From the NCBI RefSeq assembly GCF_014395225.1, contig NZ_CP060723.1:4464001-4528000 (forward strand): a stretch of 64,000 nt of DNA, read 5' to 3'. Position numbers and translations under genes: made by a program. Shown here piece after piece: positions 25,515-34,163 of the stretch; positions within the stretch are counted from its first letter, which is position 1, and each line of letters starts with the position of its first letter. The DNA comes from Pedobacter roseus. GTDB taxonomy: Bacteria; Bacteroidota; Bacteroidia; Sphingobacteriales; Sphingobacteriaceae. Below the pieces are notes generated by a model. That model ran no database searches. It saw nothing but the letters and a program-made list of their open reading frames with translations, and was not told where the DNA came from.

Positions 25515-28500
25515 TTATTTGACACTTACCCTTATCCCTGCAGAATGCGTGGTAAACTCTGGCGCATACATGCTTTGCAAACTGGTAATCCCGTTCGAAA
25601 AATTGCCTGCATGCGTAACCCTTAACGGATATTCGAACACATAAGTTCCTTTTGGCATGTAACTGATAAAGAAATTGGTTGAAGCATCTTTAGTACTTTC
25701 ATAATAACCCAAACCATCCTGATATTTATATTGGGAGATCACATTTACGGGTTCGAAACCTGATGAACGCATATCTTTTAAATGGATATATTCCATATCC
25801 CTATCGCAGTTAATTTCTATACGCACCTTCAATAAATCGCCTGGTGCCAAAACATTGCTGGTAGTAAGCGGCGTTAACACATCACCTTTATTGCTGGCTT
25901 TCTGAATAAATAATTGTTTCTTTATTTTGACCCCGGTATTAGCTGATGTAATTTTATCCAATTGCTCAAAATATTGCCAGTATAGTGCGCCCCATGCTAT
26001 GGTTTGGTTATTGTTTTTAACCTCTACCCTGCCCATTTCGGGTTTTACATTTGCACCTGCAATGCTTACTTTCTGATAACCGGTTCCGGCCTCTTTTGTA
26101 GCATTGGGTTGTTCCAATTCCGCCAATTTCTGACCACCAATGGTGATCTCAGGTTCATTACTTTCGGCTAGTAAATCGGTTCCTCTCATTAATAAGGCAT
26201 AACAGGCAGCTGTAGTAGCTTTGGTGGTTTTCCAATCGTTGGTTTGTTTATTTTTGAGCAACCAGATTTTCATTTCCTCTACCGCTTTGGTATCATTGGC
26301 TACTTCATCAAAAGCTTCAATCAATAAAGCCTGCGTTTCAACGGGACTTTGGTACCACCACCAACCTGCCTTGTTGGTAGCCCAGTACATGCCCAGTTCG
26401 TCATTTTGTTGTGCAGTTTGACTTAACAGCGTAATGATTTTTTTCGCCTCTACACTATTGCCGTTTCTGTTGAGCACCAATGCTGCTTGCGCCAACTGAT
26501 AGGTATCGAAAGTTTTCCAGTTGGATGCCAGTTTTTTGAGGTAAAAATCTTTCGCCTTCACAAAATCGGCACTGGTATTTTTTTGATTGGTATAACTTCT
26601 GGCAAACAGGTAATGCAGCGGCAAATAAGCAAAATATTTTCCTTTCACTTCATTTTTATAATCTTGTACCAATGCTGCATCCAGATAAATAATTGCTTTA
26701 TTGAGCATGGCATTAAATTTAGGATAAGCCTTTTCATCAACCATTTTCAGCTTTTTTAACTGACCCATGCCCAAAACAATGTGTTGGGTAATGTACCTAT
26801 CTTCCCGCATGCCACTAAACCATGGGAATGCACCGTTATTAAACTGCATTTTTTCTAACTTCTCAAAATTAGCTTTTAACTCATAGGTCATTCTGTTTAA
26901 GTCGAAAAGTGTAGCCAAACGTTTTTTACGTTCAGTTTCATTATCTGCATTGCGTACCCAGGGAGTTTCTTCTAATAAAATCGATTTCAATTCCTGGTTT
27001 TTCTCCAGGTTCGATAACAATGCTTCGCCATTATTGGTGTTTTTCCATTGTTCAAAAACCGTTTTAATTTTTGGCGATGAATTAATAATTCCCGTTGCAA
27101 AACTATTGGCATAAAAGCGGCTAAAAGTTTGCTCGGCACACTCGTAAGGATATTCCATTAAGTAAGGTAATGCCTGCACCGCATACCAAACCGGGTTGGA
27201 GGTAAACTCGAAAGTCAAACCCTGGTTACGCATGGTTTTGGAACTGCCCGATTTTTCGAGTTTTTCGAAATCGAATGTTTTGGTGGTGTTGCCACGCACA
27301 TTTATGGGCATACTTTCGGTTACCAGCATGGCATTTGCTAAAACCGGAATGGTATTTTCTTCACCATCGCTAAATTTGGCACTTTGGGCCAGAACTTTAT
27401 AGGTAATGGCACTAATGCCTGATGGGATTATTACTGTCCATTTTAAAACAGTATTGCCCTCATCATCCACTTCAAAAGTTTTTTCTGATTTATCATTTGT
27501 ACCAAAAATCTGGATTGCTTTACCGGTTAAAGCATCGGTAAGTGCTAAACTGGCATTACCCGATAGTTTTTTACCTGCCAGGTTATTGAGTTTAGCGCTT
27601 AATAAAATGGTATCTCCTTCTCTGAAAAAACGTGGCGCATTAATGGCAATGGCCAGTTGTTTTTGCGTAACCAGCTCCTTGGTGATGGATGCTGTTCTTA
27701 AATCTTTAGTATGTGCAAAACCCATCATTTTATAGCGGGTTAAACTTTGCGGGATGGTAAATTCGATTAAGATCTCGCCTTTGGCATCGGTTAACAACTG
27801 CGGATAAAAAAATGCAAGTTCGTTAAAGTTGGTGCGGGGGGTTACGTTTAAGTTCTTAAGCGGTTCAATTTCCTGACGTAGCGTTGTTGACTTATCTTCA
27901 GCTGCTATTGGAAAGATCATCGCCTCGGCAGATCTACTGCCATAAATCGCTTCTGTGGCTAAGCCAGGAGTCTTCGCTTTTAAAGCAGCGCCCCTAACCT
28001 GCATTACTGCTCCTGTTAAATTTTCCTTTTTTTGCACGCCATAGCCCGTCACAACTACTTCGTTTAAAGCTGTACCATCTTCTTTCAGCGTTACATCAAC
28101 TCTTTTTTTATTGCCTATTTTTATAGAATAGCGCTTAAAGCCGATAAAAGAAAAATTAAGCGTCTCCCCTACTTTGGCATTAATGGTGTAAATACCAAAA
28201 ACATTGGTGGTGGTTACTATTTTACCTACGCTAACCTGTACGCCAGGCAGTATTTCGCCCTGAACATCAAACACCACCCCATAAATTAATTTACCATTTT
28301 CTAACTCCGCTAGTTTTTTTAACGCTTCCGGAGATATGCCTTTTCGTTTGGCCCTTTGTAAATTGTTGATGTAGTTCCGGTAGCCATAATTGTATCCGCC
28401 ATAATAGTTATAACCAAACAGATTAAGGTTTTCATAAACCCGGGTAATCAAGCCATAACTCCTATCCTTTCTTAAAAACCATAGGTAACCTGGGTTAGCA

Positions 28501-31500
28501 ACATTATTTACATTGAAATTCCAGTTATAGAAACCATAATTAAAAGTGGTTTGCAGATTGGTATTCCAGTTCATTTGCTTAAGGTTGTCTAAACTTGCAT
28601 CGTAAAGTGTTGCCACCATTTCGGCCATTTGTTTTTCTCCCTTGTTATTACTGATCTGCAGTTTCCAGCTTTCCTTTTCGCCGGGCTGTAACTTATCGCG
28701 AAAGGTTAAAAAGCGGATGTTCAGTTGTTTCTGCGGATCTACAATTTTAACCTCTTGCATGGAGTTGTAAACAGTACCTTGATGTACCATGGTAAACTGT
28801 ACGGCAAAACCATCTTCATAATTAACTTTTGGTTGTATTTTAACAATGCTTTGTTTCGTCGATAAATTGATCCACACTTTTTCGGCTATGCTATCGCGAT
28901 AATAAACTTCGTAATAAGCCTTACTGTTTTCTGCCAAACCTGCCAAACGGAATACAGCACTTTCGTTTGGTTTGATCACAGTAACTTCTGGCGTAATCCA
29001 TTCGAGGTTTGATTGTATTACCGCAGGTACTGCATGATAAATAACCAGGTATTTATCTACTTTAACCGTATCATTCTGTCCATTTACAGCCGTTATGCTG
29101 ATTTTATAGTAACCTGGATTTAGGTCTTTCTGACTAAAAATTAAGTTTCCACGACCATTTTTGGCACTAAGGTTTTGCTTAAATTCTACTGATTTTACCG
29201 GCCATTTGGCTACTTCGAGTTCATTGTTATAGTCATCATCAGGAAAATTTTTAATAAACGCCTCCTTGCTCATGGCATAATTTTCGGCATAAAACGGGCT
29301 CTTGTTTGTCAGCCTTGATGGCGCCTGCAATAAACTCCACTCCGCTTTAACATCAGCCTTAATGGTTTCGTTGTTTAAATTGGTAACCGAAAAGGAAATA
29401 CTATCTGTTTTATTGCTCAAATACACAACCTGCTCTGCGCTTACATTAAGTATTATATCCTTTTTTCCTATATTTACAGCGGTCGTTTTCGAACGGGTTT
29501 CGCCATTTAAATCGGTTATATCAGCTATAATTTCGTAGCTATAATTTGCCCTGGTATCTGTAACGTTTGCAAAAAAAGTAATCTCGAATTTACCACCTTC
29601 TTTGGTGCTCGTTTTGCCAATGGCTACCTGTTTTCTTTCTGCATACATCCTTGAGCCATAAATGCCACTCCGCTGCTCGTAGCTGAGCCTGTAATCATCC
29701 ATCACTCTGCGGAAAACTTTATAATTTACCTTCGCGTTGCTCACCGAATAGCCAGAAAAAGAACTGGCCTTGCCCTCTACTTTAATGCTATCATTCAGTT
29801 TATAATGTTTGTTGGCTTTATCAAAAAGCACCTCAAAAGTAGGCCGTTTATATTCTTCAACCTGCACAGCAATACGGCCATATTCGGTTTCAATTTCCAT
29901 CTGACCATTTAATATGCCCATTGGAATGGTAAACGAACCTTGAAATGTGCCGTAATCGTTACTCATTAATTTGGTTGTGCTAATCTCTTTTCCATTGGCA
30001 TCGTTAAAAGAAATATCAACCGATTTATTTACGGCGATTTTATTTTTTCCATTCAGGATTTCCAAACACAATCCTTTATAATAAATGGTTTGTCCCGGGC
30101 GGTAGATTGGTCTGTCGGTAAATAGAATTACACGTTCCTCTTCCTCATCCCTATAACTGTTGTAATTATTAATGTTGATCTGTAATTCATCCTTCCCAAG
30201 CTTTAGTAATGCGGCACTCATGCCATCCTGGGTTTCGGTTGTACTGGCATAACCATTCCCATCGGTAGTTAACAATTCACCATCAATATATTTACGGGTA
30301 TTGTAATCATATCTCCGTTGTCTGATTGTTACGTTTTTTAAGGGCGCACCATTATTCAGCTGACTAACAAAATATTCGTGCTTATCAATATTGCTCCTAT
30401 TAATAACCGCCATGGCTGTAACCTTAAAATTGATGTTACTATAAACGGTATCGTTCTGCGTGCGATTAATGGTCTGCACAATTAAAGTATAACTGCCAAA
30501 AGGCAATGCGTCAATTTTATCAACTAAAGTGTGGATTTGATAATCGTTGGCCTTCGGAACAGCTATCACCCACTGCCTAACCGTTTTATTTTTTCTTAAA
30601 AAAGATAGAAAATCGGCCTTATTGTTAAACTGTTCATAGTCATTTTTAAATTCTGGCGAATGGTACAATCTCAGCTGTACGGTATCTGTATTTTTGTAGG
30701 ATAGATATAATTGGCTTGGTTGATCGGGCTGTGCGAATTCTTTTACCTTAACCGATAAACTACTGCTTTTAATCTCTTCAATTAAATTTTTGGCATTCTC
30801 TGCCCCAATGCTTTTAGGGAAAGCATCAATCGCTTTTTCGGCTAAAACAACTGCCGTAATCAGGTTTTGTTTATTGGTATCAACAGGCAATTGTGCATTT
30901 TTATGTATAAGCGCCTGCTCGTATAAAATATCGGCAAAAACTTCGCTTTGGGTACTTTGCTCAGCCAACTTACTTAAAGCGTTATAGTACAATTCTTGTT
31001 TTTCGCCTGTAAAATGCTGTTGTACAAATTTTAATCTTTTTAAATCCACATCTGCCAGTGCTGAAGAATTACTGTTGCCCTGATGAAATCTGATCAGGTT
31101 TTTAAACAGCTGCAAAGCCTGTGCTTTAAATGAAGTGCTATCGGCCGGTATGGTAATGTTTAAAAATGCCTGTCTGTTACCAAACCAATCAGCATTGCTC
31201 ATGTCGATTAATTCATCATCATATTGTGTAAGGCCTAGTTGTATATTACTTAAAACATCGAGGGCACGGTGGGCCAGCAGGTCGTATAAAGTAGGTCTAA
31301 AGCTTCTGTATTTTTTATCCCCGGCTAAAACCGCATCTAAAGTATCTACCTTCGTCTGCTGTAAAACCTGGCTCTCTTTTAACGACAACAAGTAATATTT
31401 TACGGTTTCATCATTTAATTTTTTAATGTTCCAGGTTTTAATGTCATCGCCAATATCGCCTTGCACCTGTGTACGCTGATTAATTTGCCACTGGTTTTGT

Positions 31501-31862
31501 TGTAGATAATTCCAATAAGTTTCGGCTAAAAGCGACTGTAAAATGCTTTTTTCGGGCTGTTTGGCATTGCCAATATCTTTACGCAAATCGATCAAAATCT
31601 TATCAAAAGCATTTTCTTCCAGGTAACTCCGAAACACCATCCGGTAAATCACCGATTTAACGAGCAAAGGCGTATTATGCGTTTGACGTGCCTGCTCATT
31701 TATTTTTTCAATCAAAGCAAGTGCATCCTTTGGTTTAGTAAGGTTGGCGATAGAATCGACCCTGTAAAAATCGTTGAGCGTATATTTTTGTTGTGCAGAA
31801 ACATGTAACGACATCAAAATGAGGAGAAAAAATAAGGCGGGGAGGCGTAATGATATATTCAT
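25515..31862 (-). CDS. Alpha-2-macroglobulin family protein with inserted carboxypeptidase-regulatory and SusC-like signature
   Basis: This 2115-residue exported protein probably traps proteases at the cell surface. Order: signal peptide (to about residue 23, LHVSAQ); a helical N-terminal part (~25-370); macroglobulin beta-domains, including the MG2-like FTDRPIYRPGQTIYYKG. At ~1190-1262 there is a carboxypeptidase-regulatory-like domain (GVVFDVQGEILPGVQVSVG), ending in NEVVVTGYGVQKKENLTGAV at ~1267. The alpha-2-macroglobulin core follows (IPQSLTRYKMMGFAHT), then the thioester motif CAEQ at 1575-1578 and the helical thioester domain. The thioester is intact. The SusC-type signature is not followed by a barrel here. 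It is divergent from ribH. Confidence 0.93.
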   Translation of the reverse strand: MNISLRLPALFFLLILMSLHVSAQQKYTLNDFYRVDSIANLTKPKDALALIEKINEQARQTHNTPLLVKSVIYRMVFRSYLEENAFDKILIDLRKDIGNAKQPEKSILQSLLAETYWNYLQQNQWQINQRTQVQGDIGDDIKTWNIKKLNDETVKYYLLSLKESQVLQQTKVDTLDAVLAGDKKYRSFRPTLYDLLAHRALDVLSNIQLGLTQYDDELIDMSNADWFGNRQAFLNITIPADSTSFKAQALQLFKNLIRFHQGNSNSSALADVDLKRLKFVQQHFTGEKQELYYNALSKLAEQSTQSEVFADILYEQALIHKNAQLPVDTNKQNLITAVVLAEKAIDAFPKSIGAENAKNLIEEIKSSSLSVKVKEFAQPDQPSQLYLSYKNTDTVQLRLYHSPEFKNDYEQFNNKADFLSFLRKNKTVRQWVIAVPKANDYQIHTLVDKIDALPFGSYTLIVQTINRTQNDTVYSNINFKVTAMAVINRSNIDKHEYFVSQLNNGAPLKNVTIRQRRYDYNTRKYIDGELLTTDGNGYASTTETQDGMSAALLKLGKDELQININNYNSYRDEEEERVILFTDRPIYRPGQTIYYKGLCLEILNGKNKIAVNKSVDISFNDANGKEISTTKLMSNDYGTFQGSFTIPMGILNGQMEIETEYGRIAVQVEEYKRPTFEVLFDKANKHYKLNDSIKVEGKASSFSGYSVSNAKVNYKVFRRVMDDYRLSYEQRSGIYGSRMYAERKQVAIGKTSTKEGGKFEITFFANVTDTRANYSYEIIADITDLNGETRSKTTAVNIGKKDIILNVSAEQVVYLSNKTDSISFSVTNLNNETIKADVKAEWSLLQAPSRLTNKSPFYAENYAMSKEAFIKNFPDDDYNNELEVAKWPVKSVEFKQNLSAKNGRGNLIFSQKDLNPGYYKISITAVNGQNDTVKVDKYLVIYHAVPAVIQSNLEWITPEVTVIKPNESAVFRLAGLAENSKAYYEVYYRDSIAEKVWINLSTKQSIVKIQPKVNYEDGFAVQFTMVHQGTVYNSMQEVKIVDPQKQLNIRFLTFRDKLQPGEKESWKLQISNNKGEKQMAEMVATLYDASLDNLKQMNWNTNLQTTFNYGFYNWNFNVNNVANPGYLWFLRKDRSYGLITRVYENLNLFGYNYYGGYNYGYRNYINNLQRAKRKGISPEALKKLAELENGKLIYGVVFDVQGEILPGVQVSVGKIVTTTNVFGIYTINAKVGETLNFSFIGFKRYSIKIGNKKRVDVTLKEDGTALNEVVVTGYGVQKKENLTGAVMQVRGAALKAKTPGLATEAIYGSRSAEAMIFPIAAEDKSTTLRQEIEPLKNLNVTPRTNFNELAFFYPQLLTDAKGEILIEFTIPQSLTRYKMMGFAHTKDLRTASITKELVTQKQLAIAINAPRFFREGDTILLSAKLNNLAGKKLSGNASLALTDALTGKAIQIFGTNDKSEKTFEVDDEGNTVLKWTVIIPSGISAITYKVLAQSAKFSDGEENTIPVLANAMLVTESMPINVRGNTTKTFDFEKLEKSGSSKTMRNQGLTFEFTSNPVWYAVQALPYLMEYPYECAEQTFSRFYANSFATGIINSSPKIKTVFEQWKNTNNGEALLSNLEKNQELKSILLEETPWVRNADNETERKKRLATLFDLNRMTYELKANFEKLEKMQFNNGAFPWFSGMREDRYITQHIVLGMGQLKKLKMVDEKAYPKFNAMLNKAIIYLDAALVQDYKNEVKGKYFAYLPLHYLFARSYTNQKNTSADFVKAKDFYLKKLASNWKTFDTYQLAQAALVLNRNGNSVEAKKIITLLSQTAQQNDELGMYWATNKAGWWWYQSPVETQALLIEAFDEVANDTKAVEEMKIWLLKNKQTNDWKTTKATTAACYALLMRGTDLLAESNEPEITIGGQKLAELEQPNATKEAGTGYQKVSIAGANVKPEMGRVEVKNNNQTIAWGALYWQYFEQLDKITSANTGVKIKKQLFIQKASNKGDVLTPLTTSNVLAPGDLLKVRIEINCDRDMEYIHLKDMRSSGFEPVNVISQYKYQDGLGYYESTKDASTNFFISYMPKGTYVFEYPLRVTHAGNFSNGITSLQSMYAPEFTTHSAGIRVSVK

Positions 31863-31989
31863 AGGTAGCTTGCGTTTTTACTATAGATGGGCCGAACGCT
31901 TAAATTCCATAAGCGATTGATATTTATCTGATTCTTATACGAATCTAAGTATTAATGAACTAAATGTTACAACCAGCAAACATTAAGGT

Positions 31990-32020
31990 TTTTAACATTC
32001 GCGGCATAACATTATCTTTG
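31990..32020 (+). promoter_or_regulatory. Putative ribH promoter with very short leader
   Basis: TATCTTTG at 32013-32020 fits the Bacteroidota -7 box TAnnTTTG, with a T-rich -33 region (TTTT at 31990-31993) 19 nt upstream. The ATG lies at 32025, so transcription would start at or next to the start codon. This suggests a leaderless or nearly leaderless message. Based on consensus only. Confidence 0.45.
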
Positions 32021-32024
32021 CCCC

Positions 32025-32516
32025 ATGTCAACACAATTAAAAAATCTATCCGATTTCTCTCATACCACCGTTCCTAGCGGTGCAAACTATAAATTCGGAA
32101 TTATTGTAGCCGAGTGGAATGCCGAAATTACCGGTGCTTTATACAATGGCGCATTAAAAACCCTGTTAGCAAATGGCGTTGCCGAAGAAAATATTATTTC
32201 TTTACCGGTACCCGGAAGTTTTGAATTAACCGGTGGTGCAGAAATTCTGTTGAGCAAAAGAAGCGATATTGATGCGGTAATCTGCTTAGGCTGTGTAATA
32301 CAGGGCGATACCAAACATTTCGATTTTATTTGCGATGCAGTGGCACAAGGTGTAACCAATGTTGGCATTAAATACAGTAAACCGGTTATTTTTGGGGTGC
32401 TAACCACCAATAATTTAGAGCAGGCGCAAGACCGTGCAGGCGGCAAACATGGCAATAAAGGCGATGAAGCTGCAATTACAGCAATTAAAATGGCCGATTT
32501 TTCTGCACAGATTTAA
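32025..32516 (+). CDS. ribH: 6,7-dimethyl-8-ribityllumazine synthase
   Basis: RibH condenses 5-amino-6-ribitylaminouracil with 3,4-dihydroxy-2-butanone 4-phosphate in the penultimate step of riboflavin synthesis. The 163-residue product shows the family elements in order: FGIIVAEWNAEITGALYNGA near residues 24-43, SLPVPGSFELTGGAEILL, AVICLGCVIQGDTKHFDFIC with the catalytic histidine in TKHFDF, and KPVIFGVLTTNNLEQAQDRAG. Length is normal. It stands alone here rather than in a rib operon. Confidence 0.97.
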   Translation: MSTQLKNLSDFSHTTVPSGANYKFGIIVAEWNAEITGALYNGALKTLLANGVAEENIISLPVPGSFELTGGAEILLSKRSDIDAVICLGCVIQGDTKHFDFICDAVAQGVTNVGIKYSKPVIFGVLTTNNLEQAQDRAGGKHGNKGDEAAITAIKMADFSAQI

Positions 32517-32569
32517 ACTTGCGTTTTAATAATTATTTGTAACTTAGAAGTTTAAAATTTATCAGATCG

Positions 32570-32692
32570 ATGAAAAAAGTAGCCATCTTATTATTGGCGG
32601 TGTTCTGCACCATTACCATTTTAGAATCTTGTTCTTCTAAACTTTGTCCTGCCTATGGATCTTATCCAGAAGGTAAACGAAGAAGAAATTAA
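32570..32692 (+). CDS. Very small lipoprotein (40 residues)
   Basis: A 40-codon frame encodes MKKVAILLLAVFCTITILES, then CSSKLCPAYG and a basic tail ending GKRRRN. It has the shape of a lipoprotein signal with the lipidated cysteine at residue 21, leaving a 20-residue mature peptide with one further cysteine. It sits 53 bp after ribH and ahead of the ytxJ-like gene, on the same strand. No family is recognised; similar tiny CPAYG-containing lipoproteins are, to my knowledge, common in the phylum. Confidence 0.65.
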   Translation: MKKVAILLLAVFCTITILESCSSKLCPAYGSYPEGKRRRN

Positions 32693-32781
32693 GCTTCATA
32701 TCTACAATCTTCATATTCAGGTCATTTGCAGAACTTTATTCAATTGCAAGTGTTGTCCTGTAAAACAATATTTATCATATC

Positions 32782-33114
32782 ATGACTTGGGTTAACTTAA
32801 CTTCAATAGAACAACTTGATGAAATCAAAAACGCAAGCGGTTTTAGCCTTATTTTTAAGCACAGCACGCGATGCTCCATTAGTTTAATGGCTAAAAAGAA
32901 TTTCGAATTTGATTGGGATGTAATTCCGGCAGATACAAAACTTTACTTTTTAGACCTGATCAGTTACCGCGACATTTCGAACAAAATTGCCGAAGTATTT
33001 CAGGTAGCCCATCAATCGCCACAGATTTTATTAATTAAAAATGGCGATTGTGTATTGGAAGCCTCGCACAGCGATATTTCTGCCGATGAAGTGGCCGAAG
33101 TGATTGCAGCTTAA
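32782..33114 (+). CDS. ytxJ: Monothiol bacilliredoxin, YtxJ/BrxC family
   Basis: The family (DUF2847) reduces protein-bacillithiol mixed disulfides in the cytoplasm. The 110-residue product has the expected thioredoxin fold, with the single redox cysteine in FKHSTRCSIS (residue 31), the conserved cis-proline in HQSPQILLIKNG, and the SHSDISADEV ending. Some Bacteroidota make bacillithiol, so the role is plausible. No bacillithiol synthesis genes are in this window. It ends 23 bp before an intrinsic terminator at 33138. Confidence 0.9.
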   Translation: MTWVNLTSIEQLDEIKNASGFSLIFKHSTRCSISLMAKKNFEFDWDVIPADTKLYFLDLISYRDISNKIAEVFQVAHQSPQILLIKNGDCVLEASHSDISADEVAEVIAA

Positions 33115-33137
33115 CGATAAAAAAGATTTCAGACAAA

Positions 33138-33167
33138 GGGTATTCAAGCAATTGGATACCCTTTTTT
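33138..33167 (+). terminator. Intrinsic terminator of the ytxJ-like gene
   Basis: GGGTAT, an 11-bp spacer and GATACCC followed by TTTTTT form a plus-strand hairpin with a T-tract, 23 bp after the stop at 33114. Confidence 0.7.
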
Positions 33168-33188
33168 GTGGTTGATGTTTTTTTTTTA

Positions 33189-33290
33189 GAAAAGCAATGT
33201 ACGGTGTGTTATCGGTTGCGGTAGTCCTGCTGTACACTCTAGTCCCGATTGAAAAAAATCGGGAGCTGCCGTTCCCATCAGGTTTATTAC
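33189..33290. repeat. ~100-bp interspersed repeat, copy 1
   Basis: This segment matches 47835-47935 in inverted orientation along its length. Shared landmarks in order are GAAAAGCA, ATCGGTT, GTAGTCCTGCTGTACACT, the hairpin CCCGATTGAAAAAAATCGGG, and CCGTTCCCATCAGGTTTA. It is non-coding and abuts the 93-bp tandem array. Its internal hairpin (CCCGATT/AATCGGG) is conserved in both copies. Confidence 0.75.
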
Positions 33291-33319
33291 CGAAAGGCCT
33301 GCGGAGAGATAACACCAAA

Positions 33320-34046
33320 CGTTCCTACGGAACGAAAAACGCCTATTAGTTTATATTACCTATGAGACGTCCCGATGGGACGTATAACAATATACATAAC
33401 AAACATACCGTTATGTGTGCCGTCCCAGCGGGACGCATCATGGGTAATATTACCTATAAACGTCCCGATGGGACGTATAACAATATACATAACAAACATA
33501 CCGTTATGTGCCGTCCCAGCGGGACGCATCATGGGTAATATTACCTATAAGACGTCCCGATGGGACGTATAACAATATACATAACAAACATACCGTTATG
33601 TGTGCCGTCCCAGCGGGACGCATCATGGGTAATATTACCTATAAACGTCCCGATGGGACGTATAACAATATACATAACAAACATACCGTTATGTGCCGTC
33701 CCAGCGGGACGCATCATGGGTAATATTACCTATAAGACGTCCCGATGGGACGTATAACAATATACATAACAAACATACCGTTATGTGTGCCGTCCCAGCG
33801 GGACGCATCATGGGTAATATTACCTATAAAACGTCCCGATGGGACGTATAACAATATACATAACAAACATACCGTTACATGCACCGTCCCAGCGAGACGC
33901 ATCATGGGTAATATTACCTATAAAACGTCCCGATGGGACGTATAACAATATACATAACAAACATACCGTTATGTGTGCCGTCCCAGCGGGACGCATCATG
34001 GGTAGCAAAAATAATGTTTTATTATTGGTGTCGTTCCGTAGGAACG
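33320..34046. repeat. Inverted hairpins bracketing the palindrome array
   Basis: CGTTCCTACGGAACG at 33320-33334 and CGTTCCGTAGGAACG at 34032-34046 are exact reverse complements of each other, and each is itself a near-palindrome. They bracket the seven-unit array at 33361-34005. The short sequence next to each, GTTTGGTG or its equivalent, is also partly mirrored. This gives the whole block the look of a bounded unit. Confidence 0.6.
33361..34005. repeat. Tandem array of seven ~93-bp palindrome-rich units
   Basis: Unit starts, taken at ACGTCCCGATGGGACGT, are at 33367, 33460, 33552, 33645, 33737, 33831 and 33925, giving spacings of 93, 92, 93, 92, 94 and 94. Each unit holds five palindromes in a row: CGTCCC-GAT-GGGACG, GTATA-acaa-TATAC, ACATAAC-N9-GTTATGT, CGTCCC-AGC-GGGACG and GGTAATATTACC. 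Units 1, 3 and 5 share GACGTCCC and GTGTGCCG, while 2 and 4 share AAACGTCCC and GTGCCG, so the array expanded as a 185-bp dimer. Unit 6 carries several substitutions (GTTACATGCACCG, AGCGAGACG). There are no unique spacers, so it is not CRISPR. Confidence 0.95.
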
Positions 34047-34080
34047 TTTCGTGAAACAACAATTATATTGATCAGATTTC

Positions 34081-34100
34081 GGTCTGCGTCCCCACAGACC
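34081..34100. repeat. Short hairpin between array and mqo terminator
   Basis: GGTCTG, 8 nt and CAGACC form a 6-bp stem. It follows TTTC and precedes GAGGTAAC. A related GGCCT...TTTCGGTAA arrangement, inverted, is seen on the other side of the array near 33290-33305. It is probably part of the repeat block rather than a terminator. Confidence 0.35.
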
Positions 34101-34110
34101 GAGGTAACAT

Positions 34111-34144
34111 AAAAAAGGTCCCGATTTACATCGGGACCTTTTAA
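34111..34144 (-). terminator. Intrinsic terminator of mqo
   Basis: On the minus strand AAGGTCCCGAT, a 4-nt loop and ATCGGGACCTT form a perfect 11-bp stem followed by TTTT. It lies 20 bp after the mqo stop codon and just before the palindrome array, so the array should not be read from mqo. Confidence 0.85.
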
Positions 34145-34163
34145 AATCTATAGTTGTTATAGC

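Noticed and set aside
33375..33945. Open frames of 65-71 codons through the palindrome array
   Set aside because: They arise because the unit lacks stops in places. The alternating 92/93-bp spacing shifts the frame between copies, and no family or ribosome-binding site is seen.
33361..34005. CRISPR array
   Set aside because: The whole ~93-bp unit is repeated including what would be spacers, and no cas gene is near.
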